Shown here piece after piece: positions 1 through 7,374 of a DNA stretch of 8,885 bases (positions are counted from its first letter, which is position 1; every line of letters starts with the position of its first letter). Under the pieces are notes generated by a model. That model had not been told where the DNA came from, made no database searches, and worked only from the letters and a program-made list of their open reading frames with translations. The translations under genes were made by a program, and so were the position numbers. The stretch comes from Vulcanimicrobiota bacterium (GTDB lineage: Bacteria; Vulcanimicrobiota; Vulcanimicrobiia; Vulcanimicrobiales; Vulcanimicrobiaceae). The stretch covers positions 1 to 8,885 of the forward strand of contig JAFARW010000043.1 of NCBI GenBank assembly GCA_019245275.1, in the 5' to 3' direction.

Positions 1-2613
1 GTTGGGGCCACCTTTATGCAGTTGCCCGGTCGAATGCAGGAAACGCGGTCCGAATCCGACGGTTGTTGCGACACGATGCGCATCGCGCACCTTGACGCGC
101 ATCTCGCGCAGGATATCCGTGTGCGCGTCGTTTCGCGCGATGTAGGCCGTAAATGCAACGTAGTCGTGCGGTTTGATCTGGCCGAAGACGTCCGCGAGGG
201 CGCGGTTGACGTCATTCGCACTGACGGACCTGCTGCCCGAGAGGAACGTGACATCGAGCGCCTCGCTTGAAATATTGACCGCCGGCTCGGTGAAGCTGCC
301 TTTCTTGTCTTTTTCTGCGAGCAGCGCTTTCGTGTTGTCTTTCGACTCTTGCACGTTCGGTTGATCGAAGGCATTGATGCCGATGATCGAGCCGGCAACT
401 GCGGTCGCGATCTCCCAAAGATAGAATTGCTCGCCGACATCGTACGGGTCATTCATTGCGAGGCGAATGACCGGATGGCCGGCGTCTTCGAGTGTCGCGA
501 GCGCGGATTCCGTCGCCGAATCGGCATCAGGCAGACCACTTCCAACATAAACAAAGACGCGATCGTCGCCGTAAGACGACGGCGCTCCGAGCGGCTCGCC
601 CTCGATCGGCACGATTCCCTTGCCGAGTTTGCCGGTTGATTCCGCAATCAACTGCTCGGCCCAGGCGCCGAACGCTTCGATTTGCGGATGCGTCACGATC
701 GTCAGCTTGTCGCGACCGGATTTCGCCAACGAGCCGATCGCCGCGCCGAAGCGCACTCCCGGCGCATCCTTTGGTGCGACCGATTTTTCATTTGCATGCA
801 TCGCGCCGAGGCCGCGGTCAAGCAACAGGTTGATATCGTAGCCGGCGAGCGCCGCCGGCACGATTCCGAAATACGAGAGCGCGGAATACCGGCCGCCGAT
901 GTTTGGATCGTTCGCGAATACGGAGAGGAAGTGGTTCGCTTGCGCCTCGGTTTCGAGTTTCGTGCCGGGATCCGTAATCGCGATGAAGTGATTGCCCGCT
1001 TTTGATGAGCCGACTGCCCGGCTGATCTTCTCGTGGAAGTAACGATAGAAAGCGTCGGGCTCCGTCGTCGTGCCGCTCTTGCTCGCCACGATGAAAAGCG
1101 TCTCCATCAGATCGATGTGTTTTTCCAACGCCTCGATCTGAACGGGATCGGTTGAGTCGAGCACGTGCAGGCGCGGAAAACCGTCAGCCTTGCCGAAGGT
1201 CGCGCGCAGAATATCCGGCGCGAGCGAGCTGCCGCCCATACCGAGAACGACGACGTGGCTGAACTTCTGTGCCACGTCCTGCGCGAACGCCTTGACGTTC
1301 GGCACGTTTTCGAGCATGTGCTGCGGGATGTCGAGCCACCCGAGTGCGGTTTTGATGATGTTCGCCGCATCGGCATCGTTTGTCCAAAGTGTGGTGTCTT
1401 TGCCCCACAGCCGCGTGAGAACGTCTTCTTTCGCGAGTGCATCCAGAGTCTGATCGTAGTTCGATTGAGCGTTTCCAAGGCCGAGCGCCACGCGCTGCAC
1501 GCCGCCGGAAAGTTGCTTCTGTTTGTAGACGATCGCTCCAAGCAGAGCCGCAAATGAATCGGCAAATGCCGCAACGCCGTCGCGAACGAGCTTGCTCGTC
1601 ACCTCATAGAGCGAAATGTTCGCATCGCGAAGGGCTTGCATGACGGCGCGCGCGCCGTCGAGGTCTTCGAGGATCGTATCAGGGCGGATGTTCCCATGGT
1701 CGAGCAGCGCGTCATACGTTCCGGGCGGCATCGTGTTGATCGTGTTGCGCGCGATGACGTTCTCGACATACATCAGATCCGAATACTTCGGATTCTTCGT
1801 CGACGTGCTGGCCCAAAGCGGACGTTGCACCGCGGCGCCGGCTGCGCGCAGTTCCGCAAAAGCCGGCCCTTCGAAAAGCGAGAGGTAACTCTGGTACGCG
1901 AGCTTCAGGTTCGCGATGCCGGTCTTGCCGCGCAGATCTGCAAGTTTCTCGCCTTTAGCGATGCGCTCGTCGAGCAGCTTGTCGATCGCCGTGTCGATGC
2001 GGCTAACGAAGAAGCTGTTGACCGAGCGTATGTGGTCGATCGGCTTTCCTTCACGCCGCCGCCGCTCGAGGCCGGCGATGTACGCGCGCGCCGTCTTCTC
2101 GTACATGTCGATCGAGAAAACCAGCGTCACGTTGATGTTGAGCCCTTCGGCGATGCACTCTTCGATCGCGGGGACGCCTTCGTTTGTGCCGGGAATTTTA
2201 ACCATCAAGTTCGGGCGGTTGACGCGCTTCCAAATCTCCTTGGCGGCCGCGATCGTTCCGGTGGTGTCGTGCGCGAGCAGCGGAGAAACTTCCAAACTGA
2301 CAAAGCCGTCGTTGCCGGCAAGGCTGTCGAAGGTGGGTCGAAAAAGATCGGTTGCCGTCTGGATGTCCTTGATCGCAAGTTCCCAGAACAGCGTCTCCGC
2401 ATCGTGCTCGTGTCCGATCAGCGCGCGCAACTGTTCGTCGTAGTCGTTGCCGCTGCCGATTGCTTTTTCGAAGATCGTCGGGTTGGAGGTCATCCCGCGC
2501 AAGCCTTGATCGATCATCCGCTGGAGTTCACCGGATGCGAACATGCTGCGGCGCAGGTTGTCGATCCAAACGCTCTGTCCGGCGTCGGCTAATTGCTGTA
2601 AGTGTTTTTCCAT
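1..2613 (-). CDS. Bifunctional transaldolase / glucose-6-phosphate isomerase (fused), C-terminus cut by window edge
   Basis: One open frame of 871 codons runs from an ATG at 2613 to the window edge without a stop. The N-terminal part is a transaldolase: signature GMTSNPTIF at residues 40-48 and the Schiff-base lysine K139 in MVKIPGTNEG. The second part, from about residue 400, is a phosphoglucose isomerase of the SIS fold: VLGMGGSS ending at residue 463, the sugar-phosphate loop SKSGTTTEP at 511-519, GGRYSALSYFG at 573-583, AESTGKLGKG with E658, and STGQLHKGGPN at 861-871. Fused proteins of this kind are usually about 950 residues, so some 75-80 are missing. Transaldolase moves dihydroxyacetone units between sedoheptulose-7-P and glyceraldehyde-3-P. 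The isomerase converts the fructose-6-P product to glucose-6-P. Both act in the cytoplasm. The gene lies 8 bases downstream of transketolase, which fits one operon. I see no frameshift or lost catalytic residue. Motifs are read directly; the family length is from memory. Confidence 0.95.
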   Translation of the reverse strand, partial: MEKHLQQLADAGQSVWIDNLRRSMFASGELQRMIDQGLRGMTSNPTIFEKAIGSGNDYDEQLRALIGHEHDAETLFWELAIKDIQTATDLFRPTFDSLAGNDGFVSLEVSPLLAHDTTGTIAAAKEIWKRVNRPNLMVKIPGTNEGVPAIEECIAEGLNINVTLVFSIDMYEKTARAYIAGLERRRREGKPIDHIRSVNSFFVSRIDTAIDKLLDERIAKGEKLADLRGKTGIANLKLAYQSYLSLFEGPAFAELRAAGAAVQRPLWASTSTKNPKYSDLMYVENVIARNTINTMPPGTYDALLDHGNIRPDTILEDLDGARAVMQALRDANISLYEVTSKLVRDGVAAFADSFAALLGAIVYKQKQLSGGVQRVALGLGNAQSNYDQTLDALAKEDVLTRLWGKDTTLWTNDADAANIIKTALGWLDIPQHMLENVPNVKAFAQDVAQKFSHVVVLGMGGSSLAPDILRATFGKADGFPRLHVLDSTDPVQIEALEKHIDLMETLFIVASKSGTTTEPDAFYRYFHEKISRAVGSSKAGNHFIAITDPGTKLETEAQANHFLSVFANDPNIGGRYSALSYFGIVPAALAGYDINLLLDRGLGAMHANEKSVAPKDAPGVRFGAAIGSLAKSGRDKLTIVTHPQIEAFGAWAEQLIAESTGKLGKGIVPIEGEPLGAPSSYGDDRVFVYVGSGLPDADSATESALATLEDAGHPVIRLAMNDPYDVGEQFYLWEIATAVAGSIIGINAFDQPNVQESKDNTKALLAEKDKKGSFTEPAVNISSEALDVTFLSGSRSVSANDVNRALADVFGQIKPHDYVAFTAYIARNDAHTDILREMRVKVRDAHRVATTVGFGPRFLHSTGQLHKGGPN

Positions 2614-2616
2614 ACT

Positions 2617-2622
2617 CTCCTC
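2617..2622 (-). promoter_or_regulatory. Ribosome binding site of tal-pgi, touching the tkt stop codon
   Basis: On the minus strand GAGGAG ends 3 bases before the ATG at 2613 and shares its first base with the last base of the transketolase TAG stop (2622-2624). The short spacing and position suggest that ribosomes finishing transketolase can reinitiate on tal-pgi. Confidence 0.7.
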
Positions 2623-4619
2623 TAGCGGCTGACGGTGGCGAATCGCTCCGAGGCAATCTTCGCGATGTTTTCCGGAGTGAACCCGTACGCTTTGGCAATC
2701 GCCTCGGCCGGCGCCGACGTTCCGAAGCGGTCTACGCCGAACGCGTAGCCGCGATCGCCAATCCAACGCTCCCAACCGAGCGTCGCGCCGGCTTCGATCG
2801 ACATCCGTCCGCGAACATCCGGCGGCAGCACCTCATTCCGGTACGATTCCGGCTGCGCCGCGAAGAGCTCCCAAGACGGCATTGACACAACGCGCGTTCG
2901 CGTGCCTTGGTTTTCGAGCAGCTTCGCTGCCTCGACGGCGAGATGCACCTCCGAACCGGTTGCGATCAAAATCAGGTCCGGCGTTCCTTCGCAGTCCACC
3001 AGGACGTAGGCGCCGCGCGCGACATCGGCGTTGCGCTCGCCGAGGAACGGCACTTTTTGGCGCGTCAAAACGAGCATCCAAGGACCGGTTTTCGGCTGGA
3101 CCATCAACTTCCACGCTTCGAGCGATTCAAGCGCATCCGCCGGACGGATCAACGTCATGTTCGGCAGCGCGCGGAACGTTGCGAGTTGTTCGATCGGCTG
3201 ATGCGTCGGGCCGTCTTCGCCCAAGAAGATGCTGTCGTGCGTCAGTACGTAAATCGCGCGCGCTTTCGTGATTGCGGCCAAGCGCATCGACGGCTTCATG
3301 TAGTCCGTAAAATTGAAGAACGTCGCGCCAAATGGCAAGAGGCCGCCATGCATCGCCATGCCGTTGTTGATCGCAGCCATGCCGTGCTCGCGCACACCGT
3401 AGTGAATATTTCGTCCGGCGTACGAACCGGGTTCGAAATCTCCGAAGTCCTTGAGATAGGTTTTCGTCGAGGGATCGAGGTCTGCCGAACCACCGACGAG
3501 TTCCGGCAGTGCGCCGGCGATCGCGTTCATCACGCTGCCGCCCGAGTCGCGCGTCGCCGCGTTTAAAAGGTCGCCTGTCGGCGTCGGCCATGGAATCTGC
3601 GCCGGCAACTCTCCCGCCACCGTGCGTTCGAACTGTTTGGCAAGTTCCGGCTCCTGCGCTTTCCATGAGTCGTAGCGTTTCTGCCATTCGGCTTGCAGTT
3701 GCGCGCCTTTTGCACCGAGGTCACGATAGAAACGCAACACGTCATCGGGCACGTAGAAGTCGGGCTGCAGCGGCCAGCCGAGTTTTTCTTTCGTCGCTTT
3801 GACCGCATCCGGGCCGAGCGGCTCGCCGTGCGCTTTGAACGTGTCCTGCTTCGGTGAACCGTAGCCGATGTGCGTTCGAATCGCGATGAACGAAGGCTTG
3901 TCGGTGACGTTTTTCGCGGCCGTGATCGCGCGGTCGACCGATTCGACATCGTTGCCATGGTGGATGTCAACGCACTCCGTGTGCCAGCGATACGATTGGA
4001 AGCGCAGGAGATGTTCGTCGGTGAACGTGATGTCGGTCGGCCCGGCGAGCGAAACTTTGTTGTCGTCATAGAGGACGATCAATTTTCCGAGCTGTTGGTG
4101 GCCTGCGAAAGACGCCGCCTCATGCGAGAGGCCTTCCATTAGATCGCCGTCGCTCGCGATGCAGTAGGTGTGATGGTCGACGATTTTGATGTCGCGGTTG
4201 TAGACCGCGGCCATGTGCGCTTCCGCGACGGCCATTCCGACAGCGTTGCCGACGCCTTGTCCCAGCGGGCCGGTTGTTACCTCAACGCCCGGCGTATCGG
4301 CGTACTCGGGGTGACCGGGCGTCTTGCTGCCGAGTTGGCGAAATTGCTTGATATCGTCGAGCGTGAGATCGTATCCGGTCAAGTAAAGCAGCGAGTAAAG
4401 CAGCATCGAGCCGTGACCGGCGCTCAAGATGAAACGATCGCGATCGAACCATTTCGGGTCTTTCGGATTGAAACGCAAGTGGCGCGTCCAAAGCGTGTAG
4501 GCGAATGCCGCGGCGCCCAGCGGAAGGCCGGGGTGGCCGGAGTTCGCTTTTTGGACCGCGTCGACGCTCAAAAAGCGTATCGCGTCGATCCGTTGTTCGT
4601 CTTCAGGCGTATTCGGCAA
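2622..4619 (-). CDS. tkt: Transketolase
   Basis: A complete 665-residue transketolase, about the length of the E. coli enzyme (roughly 663). It transfers two-carbon ketol units between xylulose-5-P and ribose-5-P or erythrose-4-P, using thiamine diphosphate and a divalent metal. Visible landmarks: SGHPG with H29, AGHGS with H69, TTGPLGQG at 115-122, the cofactor/metal motif with D157 and N187 (SDGDLMEG ... YDDN), H264 in KAHGEPLG, the catalytic glutamate E411 in GVREHGMA, GEDGPTHQP with H473, and R520. Several of these numbers match the E. coli enzyme exactly. The start is TTG at 4617-4619. It is preferred because GAGGAG lies 6 bases upstream, the N-terminus (NTPEDEQRIDAIRFLSVDAV) fits the family, and the next in-frame ATG is after residue 70, inside the domain. 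The gene leads the operon with tal-pgi. The first base of the usual GDG motif is serine here, but the metal-binding Asp and Asn are kept. Confidence 0.97.
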   Translation of the reverse strand: MPNTPEDEQRIDAIRFLSVDAVQKANSGHPGLPLGAAAFAYTLWTRHLRFNPKDPKWFDRDRFILSAGHGSMLLYSLLYLTGYDLTLDDIKQFRQLGSKTPGHPEYADTPGVEVTTGPLGQGVGNAVGMAVAEAHMAAVYNRDIKIVDHHTYCIASDGDLMEGLSHEAASFAGHQQLGKLIVLYDDNKVSLAGPTDITFTDEHLLRFQSYRWHTECVDIHHGNDVESVDRAITAAKNVTDKPSFIAIRTHIGYGSPKQDTFKAHGEPLGPDAVKATKEKLGWPLQPDFYVPDDVLRFYRDLGAKGAQLQAEWQKRYDSWKAQEPELAKQFERTVAGELPAQIPWPTPTGDLLNAATRDSGGSVMNAIAGALPELVGGSADLDPSTKTYLKDFGDFEPGSYAGRNIHYGVREHGMAAINNGMAMHGGLLPFGATFFNFTDYMKPSMRLAAITKARAIYVLTHDSIFLGEDGPTHQPIEQLATFRALPNMTLIRPADALESLEAWKLMVQPKTGPWMLVLTRQKVPFLGERNADVARGAYVLVDCEGTPDLILIATGSEVHLAVEAAKLLENQGTRTRVVSMPSWELFAAQPESYRNEVLPPDVRGRMSIEAGATLGWERWIGDRGYAFGVDRFGTSAPAEAIAKAYGFTPENIAKIASERFATVSR

Positions 4620-4625
4620 CGTCGT

Positions 4626-4631
4626 CTCCTC
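4626..4631 (-). promoter_or_regulatory. Ribosome binding site that decides the TTG start of tkt
   Basis: GAGGAG on the minus strand, followed by ACGACG and then TTG. The 6-base spacing is near optimal. It supports the TTG at 4619 as the true start, since no ATG or GTG nearby gives a full-length transketolase. Confidence 0.75.
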
Positions 4632-4655
4632 GTTGCGGCGGTGCGCTATTGCTTA

Positions 4656-4681
4656 CGAGCGGGGTCCTATGGATTCGCTCG
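4656..4681. repeat. Inverted repeat CGAGCG / CGCTCG, possible operator or 5' leader hairpin
   Basis: Perfect 6-base arms CGAGCG (4656-4661) and CGCTCG (4676-4681) are 14 bases apart. Inside them GGTCC-TAT-GGATT can pair further as plus-strand RNA, with two G-U pairs and one bulged G. The minus-strand RNA would form only the outer stem and three inner pairs. The position, 37-62 bases upstream of the tkt start, suits an operator or a leader structure. Function is inferred from position only. Confidence 0.35.
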
Positions 4682-4682
4682 C

Positions 4683-4700
4683 GGTAACGATTTTCTTACC
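4683..4700. repeat. Short inverted repeat GGTAA-N8-TTACC, possible operator
   Basis: Arms GGTAA (4683-4687) and TTACC (4696-4700) flank the AT-rich spacer CGATTTTC. Five-base arms can occur by chance. It is listed because it directly abuts the longer inverted repeat in the only sizeable intergenic region of the window. Confidence 0.25.
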
Positions 4701-4766
4701 CATTGAATCGTCCGGCGTTTTTTCGGCGCGGGATTGGCCTTTGCGACCGCCGTAACCGACGCGGAT

Positions 4767-5588
4767 ATGGACCCCCGCGACCTTCAGGCGCGCATCGAAC
4801 AGTTGCTACGCGAACGCGTTGATCCGCGCTCGCGCGAAGCCGAGATCATCGATGAGGTCATCGCGGGGCTCGATTCCGGCGAGTTACGAGTCTGCGAACC
4901 GCGCGGCGGCCAGTGGGTCACGCGCGCTTGGATCAAGGAAGCGATTCTGCTCTATTTCGCGCGGCGTGAGACATCAGCAATTGAAGCCGGCCCGGCATTA
5001 CACTTTTACGACAAGTTGCCGCTCAAGTCGAATTACGCGGCTGCCGGAGTCCGGTGCGTCCCGCCCGGCGTCGCGCGATACGGTTCGTTTTTGGGACGCG
5101 GCACGATCTTGATGCCGGGTTACGTCAATATCGGCGCTTATATCGGCGAGAATTCGATGATCGACACTTGGGCGACCGTTGGTTCTTGCGCGCAAATCGG
5201 CAGCAACGTGCATCTCTCCGGCGGCGTCGGAATCGGCGGCGTCCTTGAACCGCCGCAAGCCCAACCGGTGATCGTCGAGGACGGCGCATTCATCGGTTCG
5301 CGCTGCATCGTTGTCGAAGGCGTGCGGATCGAAGCCGAAGCAGTTCTCGGTGCCGGCGTTGTCTTGACGGCGAGCACGCCGATCGTCGACGTGCGCGGCA
5401 GCAGGCCGTCGACCACAAAAGGCCGCGTGGTTGCACGCGCAGTCGTCATCCCGGGAATGTTGCCGAAGAAGTTCACCGCCGGAGAGTTCTCGACGCCGTG
5501 CGCCCTTGTCATCGGCACGCGCGATGCGTCAACGGATCGTAAGACGTCGCTGAATGCCGCTCTGCGTGATTACGAGGTTGCCGTTTGA
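4767..5588 (+). CDS. dapD: 2,3,4,5-tetrahydropyridine-2,6-dicarboxylate N-succinyltransferase
   Basis: The protein (273 residues from the ATG at 4767; E. coli DapD has 274) transfers succinyl from succinyl-CoA to tetrahydrodipicolinate in the succinylase branch of diaminopimelate/lysine synthesis. The N-terminal helical region contains LDSGELRVCEP and GQWVTRAWIKEAILLYF. A left-handed beta-helix of hexapeptide repeats follows, including YVNIGAYIGENSMIDTWATV, VGSCAQIGSNVHLSGGVGIG and GVLEPPQAQPVIVEDGAFIG. D133 aligns with Asp141 of the E. coli-type enzyme. The position matching Glu189 is I181 (GSRCIVVEGV), a form I recall from Bacteroidetes DapD, as is the C-terminus KGRVVARAVVIPG ... LNAALRDYEVAV. 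The ATG fits the family N-terminus (DPRDLQARIEQLL). An in-frame TTG at 4734 would add 11 residues. Neither start has a convincing Shine-Dalgarno, so the start is the uncertain part. The stop overlaps the start of the next gene. Confidence 0.95.
   Translation: MDPRDLQARIEQLLRERVDPRSREAEIIDEVIAGLDSGELRVCEPRGGQWVTRAWIKEAILLYFARRETSAIEAGPALHFYDKLPLKSNYAAAGVRCVPPGVARYGSFLGRGTILMPGYVNIGAYIGENSMIDTWATVGSCAQIGSNVHLSGGVGIGGVLEPPQAQPVIVEDGAFIGSRCIVVEGVRIEAEAVLGAGVVLTASTPIVDVRGSRPSTTKGRVVARAVVIPGMLPKKFTAGEFSTPCALVIGTRDASTDRKTSLNAALRDYEVAV
5574..5587 (+). promoter_or_regulatory. Ribosome binding site and TTG start of the aminotransferase, overlapping the dapD stop
   Basis: GAGG at 5574-5577 lies 7 bases before TTG at 5585-5587. 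The sequence TTGA joins this start with the dapD TGA (5586-5588). No ATG or GTG close by gives the expected N-terminus. The overlap implies translational coupling. Confidence 0.6.
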
Positions 5589-6742
5589 ATCCGCTCGTTC
5601 GCGCGATCGGCGGCTCGTTGATTCGCGAGATCGCCGCTAAACGCAAAGCCGGCTCGATCGATCTCGGGCTAGGCGAGCCATCGCTCCCGCCGACAATGAA
5701 ATATTTGACTGCGGCATTGCAGCGCGCGCAAGTTGAAGCTTTGCGCTATACGGTTAACGCCGGTGATCCGGAATTGCGAGAGATGATTGCGGAGCACTAT
5801 GCGTATCCGGACTACACGCATGCGAACAATGTTTGCATGATGACCGGATCGCAAGAGGCCGTCTACGTCGCGATCAAGACATTGCTCGATCCGGCGAAAG
5901 ATCAAATGCTCCTAGTCGAGCCGGCATTCCCAGCGTATGCGAAGATGGCGCGCCTCGAAGGCGTCGAGCTGCGCACCGTCGCGATGGAAGAGAAGGCGGA
6001 CTTTGCGTTCGATGCGCAGCGCATCTTAGAGGCAGTGACCGAACGAACGCGCCTGATCGTTTTTTGCTCGCCTTCGAATCCAACCGGTCGCGTGATGCAC
6101 AAGAGTGCCGCGGAAGAGTTAGCGGCTGCTTTGCTGCGGCGTTCGGGAGAGCCCATCTATGTTCTGCACGACGAAATCTATCGCGAGCAGACCTACATTG
6201 ATGATCCCGGTCATATGGCCGCGGTCTATCCGCATACGATTGTCACGAACTCGCTTTCGAAGAGCAACGCGTTGACGGGCTTGCGGCTCGGCTGGACACT
6301 GGCGCCGCATTCGATTGCGGAGGCGATCGTTAAGGCGCATGCTTGGGTCACATCGGCTGCCAGCACATTCGCGCAGTGGGTTGCATTCGAAATCTTCCGG
6401 ACGCCCGGTGCTCTGCGCGAACACGCCGCATGGTACCGTGAGCAGTGCAGCGCGGCCGTGGGCGTCTTAAACGCGAGCGGCTTTCGTTACGTCACGCCCG
6501 AGGGCTCGTTTTATGCATGCATCGCATTGCCCGAGGGCATCAGCTCGCTTACGGCTGCGCATGAACTTGCGGATCGCTTCGACGTCATTGCGATCCCGGG
6601 GATCGCATTCGGCGAGCGTTTTGAAGGCTGGCTCCGCCTGAGTTGGGTTGGGCCGATCGACCAACTACGCGAGGGTTTGTCTCGCATTCAAGAACTCTGC
6701 TCGGCCGAAACCGGCCGTGCGGCGGAGGTGCAACGAAGATGA
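5585..6742 (+). CDS. dapC: PLP-dependent class I aminotransferase, probable N-succinyldiaminopimelate aminotransferase
   Basis: A 385-residue fold-type I aminotransferase. Visible: the substrate loop GLGEPSLPP near residue 30, TGSQEAV (G88-S89-Q90) for the cofactor phosphate, SPSNPTGR with N165, HDEIY with D196 and Y199 at the pyridine ring and phenol oxygen, SLSKSNALTGLRLGW with the PLP lysine K226 and phosphate-binding R234, and R351 in WLRLSWVG for the substrate carboxylate. All core residues are present, so it should be active. Class I sequences alone rarely fix the substrate. The DapC assignment rests on the direct stop/start overlap with dapD, because DapC acts on the keto compound made from DapD's product and uses glutamate as amino donor. 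An aspartate, alanine or other amino acid aminotransferase is the alternative. The gene ends by overlapping the next gene through ATGA. Confidence 0.9.
   Translation: MNPLVRAIGGSLIREIAAKRKAGSIDLGLGEPSLPPTMKYLTAALQRAQVEALRYTVNAGDPELREMIAEHYAYPDYTHANNVCMMTGSQEAVYVAIKTLLDPAKDQMLLVEPAFPAYAKMARLEGVELRTVAMEEKADFAFDAQRILEAVTERTRLIVFCSPSNPTGRVMHKSAAEELAAALLRRSGEPIYVLHDEIYREQTYIDDPGHMAAVYPHTIVTNSLSKSNALTGLRLGWTLAPHSIAEAIVKAHAWVTSAASTFAQWVAFEIFRTPGALREHAAWYREQCSAAVGVLNASGFRYVTPEGSFYACIALPEGISSLTAAHELADRFDVIAIPGIAFGERFEGWLRLSWVGPIDQLREGLSRIQELCSAETGRAAEVQRR
6724..6728 (+). promoter_or_regulatory. Ribosome binding site of the reductase-like gene, inside the aminotransferase
   Basis: GGAGG lies 10 bases before the ATG at 6739. 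It selects this ATG over the upstream in-frame TTG at 6643, which would add 32 residues with no family resemblance before the Rossmann motif. Confidence 0.65.
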
Positions 6743-7374
6743 AGGTTGGCGTGCTCGGCAGCGGCGATGTCGGCAAATCGCTAGCGCGCGGTTTTATTTC
6801 GCGCGGCCACGAGGTTATGGTCGGTACGAGTGACCCGCCAAAGCTGGCGGATTTTGCGCGTGAAGTCAACTGTCAGATTGGTTCGTTCGCGGAAACGGCG
6901 GCGTTTGGCGAAATGATCGCGCTGGCAACCCGTGGCCGCGCTACACCACACATCATTGAAGATGCCGGTAAGCAAAAATTCAGCGGCAAGGTCGTAATCG
7001 ACGTGACGAATCCGCTCGTCTTCGGCGAGGGTCCGCCGACGCTCGATCCGAGCGGCACCGATTCGGGCGGCGAGCAGAATCAGCGCGCGATTCCGGATGC
7101 GAAAGTCGTCAAGGCGTTCAACACGGTCGGGGCGCCGCTGTTCGTCGACCCAAAGCTGCCTGGCGGTCCGCCGACGATGTTCATCGCGGGCGACGATGCG
7201 GATGCAAAACGCGCGGTTGCCGATGTCTGCAAGGCGTGGGGATGGGAAGTTGCCGACATTGGACCGATCGCATCCGCCCGTTATCTCGAGGCGATGTGCT
7301 TAGCGTGGGTGCTCTATGGATTCGTTAGCAATGACTGGAGCCCGCACGCGTTCAAGATGCTGAAGGCGACCTAG
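6739..7374 (+). CDS. NAD(P)-binding protein of the F420-dependent NADP reductase (FNO-like) family
   Basis: A 211-residue single-domain Rossmann protein, the same length as archaeal F420H2:NADP oxidoreductase (about 212). It opens with the dinucleotide-binding strand and glycine motif KVGVLGSGDVGKSLARGF (G7, G9, G12). Later blocks match the family: KVVIDVTNPLV, AKVVKAFNTVG, FIAGDDADAKR and DIGPIASARYLEAM. The loop after the second strand is GTSDPPK (residues 29-35). The archaeal enzyme has Ser-Arg there for the 2'-phosphate of NADP, and here the arginine is replaced by S31, so NADP preference is uncertain. Many bacterial members of this family have no known substrate, and whether this organism makes F420 cannot be seen here. 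The ATG overlaps the aminotransferase stop (ATGA), so the gene is coupled to the lysine operon, where it has no standard role. Confidence 0.85.
   Translation: MKVGVLGSGDVGKSLARGFISRGHEVMVGTSDPPKLADFAREVNCQIGSFAETAAFGEMIALATRGRATPHIIEDAGKQKFSGKVVIDVTNPLVFGEGPPTLDPSGTDSGGEQNQRAIPDAKVVKAFNTVGAPLFVDPKLPGGPPTMFIAGDDADAKRAVADVCKAWGWEVADIGPIASARYLEAMCLAWVLYGFVSNDWSPHAFKMLKAT

Larger units (their letters stand above)
4620..4766. promoter_or_regulatory. Divergent intergenic region between tkt and dapD
   Basis: These 147 bases must hold the promoters of both the leftward tkt operon and the rightward dapD operon, unless dapD starts at the TTG at 4734. I found no pair of good -35/-10 hexamers on either strand. 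Two inverted repeats sit next to each other in the middle (4656-4681 and 4683-4700) and are described separately. A run of six T (4718-4723) follows a GC-rich stretch but has no clear stem. Confidence 0.6.

Noticed and set aside
1636..2592. A 318-codon open frame on the plus strand
   Set aside because: It lies entirely antisense to the tal-pgi gene, whose transaldolase motifs are unmistakable. Its translation is Arg/Val/Asp-rich with no recognisable domain, as expected for the complement of a high-GC gene.
4143..4154. Serine in place of the first glycine of the transketolase GDG cofactor motif as a sign of inactivity
   Set aside because: The metal-binding D157 and N187, the catalytic E411 and all the substrate histidines are present, so an isolated first-glycine change is not enough to suggest loss of function.
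4170..4706. A 178-codon plus-strand frame overlapping tkt and the divergent region
   Set aside because: It is the complement of the transketolase TPP region and has no family features or credible ribosome binding site.
4620..4766. Sigma-70 promoters for tkt and dapD
   Set aside because: Partial hexamers such as TTGAAT at 4703 have no partner at 16-18 bases, so no promoter is called.
6643..6738. Extended start for the FNO-like gene, 32 residues upstream
   Set aside because: The added residues come from the aminotransferase's C-terminal coding region read in another frame and do not fit the family. The ATG at 6739 has GGAGG upstream and begins right at the Rossmann strand.
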